8,722 nucleotides of DNA from an uncultured Eubacteriales bacterium (GTDB lineage Bacteria; Bacillota; Clostridia; Oscillospirales; Acutalibacteraceae): the NCBI GenBank assembly GCA_910577755.1, contig CAJTNL010000030.1, positions 1 through 8,722 of the forward strand, in the 5' to 3' direction. The notes beneath the pieces are model-generated. The model searched no databases, was not told where the DNA came from, and saw only the letters and a list, made by a program, of their open reading frames with translations. The translations under genes were made by a program, and so were the position numbers. This document shows, piece after piece, positions 4,376 to 8,722 of this stretch; within the stretch, counting starts at the first letter, position 1, and each line of letters begins with the position of its first letter.

Positions 4376-6112
4376 ATGTTTCGATTTTTTTCGTATTTAA
4401 GAAAATATCGCATATATGTAATATTCGGGCCTGTATTTAAATTAATTGAAGCTATTTTGGAGCTGATTGTTCCCATTGTCACAGCGCAAATTATAGATAA
4501 AGGTGTCCGGCAAGCTGATGTAGCTTATGTATGGAAAATGGGGGGAGTACTGCTACTGCTTGGTGTGGTAGGACTTGCCAGCGCATTAATATGTCAAAAG
4601 TTTGCTTCTATTGCCTCACAAGGATTTGGAACTGTCGTTCGAAATCAAGTATATACCCAAATTAATACTTTTTCTTATGCTGAAATTGATCGGTTTGGAA
4701 TACCATCGCTGATTACACGTATTACCAATGATGTGAATCAGCTTCAATTTGCGGTTGCTATGTTGATTCGATTGGTGATTCGGGCGCCTTTTTTGGCTAT
4801 TGGCGCCATGATAGCAGCTTTGCTAATTGATTGGAAATTAGGTTTAATTTTGTTTATAGCAACGCTGTTGATTGGGTTTATTTTATATATGATTATGACT
4901 CGTTCCGTTCCATTTTACAAAAAGGCGCAAAAAAAACTGGATCATATTTCACTTATTTCCAGTGAAAGTCTATCAGGAGCAAGGGTAGTACGGGCTTTTT
5001 CAAAGCAGGAGAGTGAACAGCAACGTTTTAACAAAGCAGCGAAAGAGCAATCCAACACAGCTATTGCTGTTGGAAAATTAACCGCATTATTAAATCCGCT
5101 GACTTATGCGGTTATGAATTTTGCGATTGTAACTATTTTATGGTTTGGTGGTTATCGTGTAGATAATGGCGCAATTAGTCAGGGTCATATCATAGCGTTG
5201 GTCAATTATATGACCCAGACATTACTGGCTTTGATTGTTGTTGCCAATTTGGTGGTTATTTTTACAAAAGCTGCGGCGTGTGCATCAAGGATAAACGAGG
5301 TGTTGGATACAAAAACTTCTGTATTGCAAACAAACCATGAATTGTTTCAGATAGTATCGGATAGTCATATACCGAAAATATCCTTTGAACAGGTATCTTT
5401 TTCTTATGATATACAAGCCAAACAAAATGCACTGTGCAATTTATCTTTCAAAATTTATCCAGGAGAAACAGTTGGTATTATTGGAGGTACAGGTTCCGGC
5501 AAATCTACTATTGTTCATTTAATACTGCGGTTTTATGATGCAACGAAAGGTACGATAAAAATAGATGGTATCAATATCAAGGATTATTCCTTTGCACAGC
5601 TGCGTGAACAAATTGGTGTAGTTCCGCAGCGGGCGGTATTGTTTACCGGTACCATTGAGAGTAATTTAAAATGGGGTAATGAAAATGCTACTGTACAAGA
5701 AATGAGAAAAGCATTGCAGATAGCACAGGCAGAAGAATTTGTCTGCAAATTGCCACAAGGTTTACAAACCCAGATTCATCAAGGCGGAGCTAATTTTTCC
5801 GGCGGTCAAAAACAGCGTCTGACAATTGCACGTGCTTTGGTGAGAGAGCCTAACATCTTAATATTGGATGATAGTTCCAGCGCTCTGGATTATGCAACGG
5901 ATATGAATTTGAGAAATGCTATTGCAACTGAAACAAAAGATATGACGGTGATTGTTGTGTCACAAAGGGCCAACAGTATTCGCTATGCTGATAAAATTAT
6001 TGTATTAGACAAAGGTTATGCCGTTGGTATTGGAACTCATAACCAACTTTTAGAGCAGTGTCTGGTCTATCGGGAAATTTGTCTTTCTCAAATGCGTGAA
6101 GAAGAGCTTTGA
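4376..6112 (+). CDS. ABC exporter subunit with degenerate ATPase site (half-transporter, multidrug type)
   Basis: This 578-aa half-transporter has a six-helix membrane domain (about residues 15-300) fused to a nucleotide-binding domain (about 335-575). Visible motifs are Walker A GGTGSGKST (370-378), Q-loop Gln418, signature NFSGGQ (473-478), Walker B ILILDD (494-499) and D-loop SALD (502-505). The catalytic Glu after Walker B is Asp499 and the switch His is Gln530 (VVSQRA), so its own composite ATP site should be nearly inactive. That is the pattern of the degenerate subunit in heterodimeric exporters such as BmrCD, LmrCD and TM287/288. AAGGA lies 9 nt before ATG 4376. The partner gene follows after 28 nt. 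The pair probably exports drugs, lipids or other hydrophobic compounds; the substrate cannot be told from sequence. No regulator gene is adjacent. Confidence 0.93.
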   Translation: MFRFFSYLRKYRIYVIFGPVFKLIEAILELIVPIVTAQIIDKGVRQADVAYVWKMGGVLLLLGVVGLASALICQKFASIASQGFGTVVRNQVYTQINTFSYAEIDRFGIPSLITRITNDVNQLQFAVAMLIRLVIRAPFLAIGAMIAALLIDWKLGLILFIATLLIGFILYMIMTRSVPFYKKAQKKLDHISLISSESLSGARVVRAFSKQESEQQRFNKAAKEQSNTAIAVGKLTALLNPLTYAVMNFAIVTILWFGGYRVDNGAISQGHIIALVNYMTQTLLALIVVANLVVIFTKAAACASRINEVLDTKTSVLQTNHELFQIVSDSHIPKISFEQVSFSYDIQAKQNALCNLSFKIYPGETVGIIGGTGSGKSTIVHLILRFYDATKGTIKIDGINIKDYSFAQLREQIGVVPQRAVLFTGTIESNLKWGNENATVQEMRKALQIAQAEEFVCKLPQGLQTQIHQGGANFSGGQKQRLTIARALVREPNILILDDSSSALDYATDMNLRNAIATETKDMTVIVVSQRANSIRYADKIIVLDKGYAVGIGTHNQLLEQCLVYREICLSQMREEEL

Positions 6113-6127
6113 TTTTAATATTGTAGC

Positions 6128-6134
6128 AGGGTGG
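6128..6134 (+). promoter_or_regulatory. Ribosome binding site of the second exporter gene (decides the start)
   Basis: AGGGTGG 6 nt before ATG 6141. It favours 6141 over an in-frame GTG at 6096, which lies inside the end of the preceding gene. Confidence 0.55.
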
Positions 6135-6140
6135 TATGGT

Positions 6141-7886
6141 ATGAAAATTTCTGTTTTAAAAAGGATTATTATATACTGTAAACCATATAATCGCTTTTTT
6201 GTACTGGCAATGATAAGTGCGATGATTCAAATATCACTTACTCTTTATGGTCCCATTTTGATTGGTCAGGCAGTTGATGCTATGATTGCTTATCATAATG
6301 TAGATTATATTAGTATTATAAAAACTCTTTGTTTTTTATCGGCAACCATTGTTGGAGCGATGATTTTTCAGTGGATTATGACTTATTGTATCCACAAACT
6401 TACTTATTGTACAACGCAGGATGTAAGAGTTGCAGTATACCGTAAAATCAATCACATGCCTTTAAAATATTTAGACAGTCATGCTCATGGCGATTTGATC
6501 AGCCGTATTGTGAATGATACTGATCAAGTAGCAGATGGCATTTTGCAGGGGTTTACACAGTTTTTTACGGGAATTGTTACCATTGTAGGTACAATCATGT
6601 TTATGTTGTCTGTCAGTCCGTTCATTACATTGCTAGTTGTATTTATTACACCGCTTTCTTTATTTGTAGCGGCTTTTTTGGCGAAGCTTTCTCATAAAAT
6701 GTTTGTCAAACAACAACTTATTCAGGGGCAATTGAGCGGTTATATTGAAGAACTGATTGGTAATCAAAAAGTTGTAAAGGTATTTTGTTATGAGAAACGT
6801 GCTTTTCAAAAATTTGAAATTTTAAATGAAGAACTGCGAATATGCGGACAAAAGGCGCAATTTTATTCTGCGCTTGCTAACCCGTCAACACGTTTTGTAA
6901 ACGGAATTGTATATGCTGCTGTTGCGGTTATAGGCTCTGTTTGCGCCATTACAGGAAGTCCGGTATCATTGACAATAGGAGGTATTACTTCTTTTTTAAC
7001 GTATGCAAATCAATATACGAAACCCTTTAATGAAGTGACTGGAGTTATTACACAAATTCAAACAGCGTTTGCTTCGGCCCAGCGTTTGTTTCATGTTTTG
7101 GACCAGCAAGCAGAGCCGCTGGACGCACCGGATGCAATTACTATGACTGGTTGCAAGGGGCAGGTATCTATTGAGCACTTATATTTTTCTTATAGGCCTG
7201 AAATGAGGTTGATCGAAGATTTTAATTTACAGGTGAATCCTGGTGATCGCATTGCTATTGTAGGTCCAACAGGAAGCGGTAAAAGTACTTTAATAAATTT
7301 ACTGATGCGTTTTTACGATGCTTCCGAGGGGAGGATTTCTATTGATGGCATACCAATCACACAAATTACAAGAAACAGTCTTAGGAATCAATTTGGCATG
7401 GTGCTACAAGACACTTGGTTACATCACGGTACTATTCGTGATAATATTGCTTATGGTAAATCGGGTGCAAAAGATGAGGAGATTGTTACGGCGGCAAAGT
7501 CCGCCTTTGCACATGATTTTATTATGCAACAGCCTAATGGATATGATACCGTTATTTCAGAAAATGGGGGGAATCTTTCACAAGGACAAAAACAATTACT
7601 CTGTATTGCCCGGGTAATGTTGGTGTGTCCTCCAATGCTGATTTTAGATGAAGCTACCAGCAGCATTGATACACGCACTGAGTTAAAAGTTCAGGCAGCT
7701 TTTCAAAATTTAATGAAAGGCAGAACCAGTTTTATAGTAGCGCATCGCTTGTCTACGATTCAAAATGCAACAACAATTCTCGTGATGGAAAATGGAAAAG
7801 TTATTGAGCAGGGAAATCATGAGGTATTGCTGGCCCGTAATGGTTTTTATGCAAAATTATATCAAAGTCAATTTGCAAATATGTAA
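6141..7886 (+). CDS. ABC exporter subunit with catalytic ATPase residues (half-transporter, multidrug type)
   Basis: This 581-aa partner of the preceding gene has a membrane domain of about six helices (residues about 15-310) followed by a nucleotide-binding domain. Motifs are Walker A GPTGSGKST (375-383), Q-loop Gln423, signature LSQGQ (479-483), Walker B MLILDE with Glu504, D-loop SSID (507-510) and switch His535 (FIVAHRLST). It therefore supplies catalytic Glu and His, while its signature departs from LSGGQ. In a head-to-tail dimer that variant signature would face the degenerate Walker site of the first subunit, and the first subunit's canonical SGGQ would complete the active site here. 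The start at 6141 is chosen for its ribosome binding site. The alternative GTG at 6096 would add 15 residues (KKSFDFNIVAGWYG-like) and a 17-nt overlap. It is expected in the cytoplasmic membrane as an obligate heterodimer. Confidence 0.94.
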   Translation: MKISVLKRIIIYCKPYNRFFVLAMISAMIQISLTLYGPILIGQAVDAMIAYHNVDYISIIKTLCFLSATIVGAMIFQWIMTYCIHKLTYCTTQDVRVAVYRKINHMPLKYLDSHAHGDLISRIVNDTDQVADGILQGFTQFFTGIVTIVGTIMFMLSVSPFITLLVVFITPLSLFVAAFLAKLSHKMFVKQQLIQGQLSGYIEELIGNQKVVKVFCYEKRAFQKFEILNEELRICGQKAQFYSALANPSTRFVNGIVYAAVAVIGSVCAITGSPVSLTIGGITSFLTYANQYTKPFNEVTGVITQIQTAFASAQRLFHVLDQQAEPLDAPDAITMTGCKGQVSIEHLYFSYRPEMRLIEDFNLQVNPGDRIAIVGPTGSGKSTLINLLMRFYDASEGRISIDGIPITQITRNSLRNQFGMVLQDTWLHHGTIRDNIAYGKSGAKDEEIVTAAKSAFAHDFIMQQPNGYDTVISENGGNLSQGQKQLLCIARVMLVCPPMLILDEATSSIDTRTELKVQAAFQNLMKGRTSFIVAHRLSTIQNATTILVMENGKVIEQGNHEVLLARNGFYAKLYQSQFANM

Positions 7887-7896
7887 ATACAGACTT

Positions 7897-7916
7897 TAAT
7901 AATAGAATTATTTTTT
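7897..7916 (+). terminator. Weak terminator-like hairpin after the exporter operon
   Basis: AATAAT-AGA-ATTATT (7898-7912) is followed by further T, 11 nt after the stop codon. The stem is only six A/T pairs, so termination here may be inefficient. It is the only candidate before the next gene. Confidence 0.3.
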
Positions 7917-7978
7917 ATTGTTGGGTAGAGTAGATGATAAAATAAGGGTATAAATGCAATATTTTGGGCACGGATTTA

Positions 7979-8007
7979 TTGCTTTTTAAACAGGATTAAG
8001 CTATAAT
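7979..8007 (+). promoter_or_regulatory. Transketolase promoter, sigma-A type
   Basis: TTGCTT (7979-7984), a 17-nt spacer and a perfect TATAAT (8002-8007). The expected start near 8014 leaves a leader of about 50 nt. The promoter suggests that this gene is independent of the exporter operon. Confidence 0.65.
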
Positions 8008-8064
8008 AAATAGAAATTACAGTAACTGAATATTAGATCCATGGTGTGAATATGGGAGGCAGAA

Positions 8065-8722
8065 ATGGAAGATTTAAAGCAGGTTTGTAGAGATGTTCGT
8101 TCCAATGTTGTGACGACCATTGGAACTTTGGGGGTAGGACATATTGGTGGAAGCCTATCAATTGTAGATTTATTGGTGGTACTGTATGAAAAATACATGA
8201 ATATTGATCCGAAAAATCCGAGCAAGGAGGGGAGAGACCGTTTAATTGTATCAAAGGGTCACAGTGGTCCTGCGGTCTATGCAATGCTGGCGTATAAAGG
8301 GTATTTTGATAAAAGCTGGTTATTAACATTAAACCAATCAGGTACAAATTTACCAAGCCACTGCGACATGAACCGTACACCAGGTATTGATATGACAACC
8401 GGCTCTCTGGGGCAGGGATTTTCTTGTGCTGTGGGAATAGCTTTGGCTTCTAAAATTCGTAAAGACGGAGCAACCATTTACACTATCATTGGTGACGGAG
8501 AAAGTCAAGAAGGGCAAATTTGGGAAGCGGCTATGTTTGGAGCGCAACAAAAGTTAAATAATGTGATAGCATTTACCGATTATAATAATATGCAAATTGA
8601 TGGCAATGTAAGCGATATTTGTGATTTACCAAATCTAGGTGATAGATGGCGTTCCTTTGGCTGGAATACTATTGAGGTAGAAAATGGACACGATTTAGAA
8701 GCGATTGACACGGCGATTGCAC
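8065..8722 (+). CDS. Transketolase N-terminal (thiamine diphosphate binding) part, 3' end cut by window edge
   Basis: Transketolase moves two-carbon ketol units between sugar phosphates in the non-oxidative pentose phosphate pathway. The visible 219 residues hold the pyrophosphate-binding domain: GHIGGSLS with His26, SKGHSGPAVYA with His66, SHCDMN with His99, TGSLGQG (112-118) and the GDGESQEGQIWEAAMFGAQ block (143-161) followed by DYNNMQIDG, the GDG-x(n)-N cofactor/magnesium motif. The start at 8065 is supported by GGGAGG 5 nt upstream and a consensus promoter. The sequence resembles the split transketolases of Clostridia and archaea, where the N-terminal subunit is about 270-280 aa and a second gene encodes the rest; the window ends too early to prove the split. 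The frame is open to position 8722. Confidence 0.93.
   Translation, partial: MEDLKQVCRDVRSNVVTTIGTLGVGHIGGSLSIVDLLVVLYEKYMNIDPKNPSKEGRDRLIVSKGHSGPAVYAMLAYKGYFDKSWLLTLNQSGTNLPSHCDMNRTPGIDMTTGSLGQGFSCAVGIALASKIRKDGATIYTIIGDGESQEGQIWEAAMFGAQQKLNNVIAFTDYNNMQIDGNVSDICDLPNLGDRWRSFGWNTIEVENGHDLEAIDTAIA

Noticed and set aside
6096..6140. GTG start giving a 596-aa second exporter subunit
   Set aside because: No ribosome binding site at the proper distance; ATG 6141 has one and fits the usual N-terminus of these proteins.
8001..8550. Minus-strand ORFs of 66-121 codons
   Set aside because: They are shadows on the opposite strand of the transketolase gene and its promoter.

Overview
The window reads as AT-rich chromosomal DNA from a Clostridia-like member of the Bacillota. 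The evidence is low GC, AGGAGG-type ribosome binding sites, a Bacillota-style one-piece tmRNA, a heterodimeric multidrug-type ABC exporter and what looks like a split-type transketolase. Genus or species cannot be told from the sequence alone.

Layout, left to right. (1) Positions 2-310 hold the 3' part of a phage holin gene, probably the edge of a prophage, followed by a strong hairpin terminator. (2) On the minus strand lie ssrA (tmRNA, 522-869) and, 24 nt upstream of it, smpB (894-1361), which has a very good promoter. Together they form the trans-translation ribosome rescue module. The 3' end of ssrA faces the phage gene, which fits integration at ssrA. (3) Plus-strand single genes follow: an HSL-type alpha/beta hydrolase (1604-2563) and queH, an epoxyqueuosine reductase for tRNA queuosine synthesis (2749-3393), which ends in a textbook terminator. 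(4) About 900 bp (3471-4375) contain no intact gene. They carry a minus-strand scrap of an IS3-family OrfA, a 12-codon mini-ORF with a strong ribosome binding site and probable decayed DNA, then an AT-rich leader with a long imperfect hairpin. (5) A two-gene operon (4376-6112 and 6141-7886) encodes the two halves of a heterodimeric ABC exporter. The first subunit has a degenerate ATPase site (Asp for the Walker B Glu, Gln for the switch His); the second has the catalytic Glu and His but a variant signature, LSQGQ. (6) At the right edge, a transketolase N-terminal (thiamine diphosphate binding) gene starts at 8065 behind a consensus promoter and runs off the window.

Apart from ssrA/smpB and the ABC pair, the genes look like independent transcription units. 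The clearest oddities are the tmRNA tag ending in AYAA rather than ALAA, the phage gene abutting ssrA, the decayed mobile-element region between queH and the exporter, and the structured exporter leader. I see no convincing new multi-gene system.
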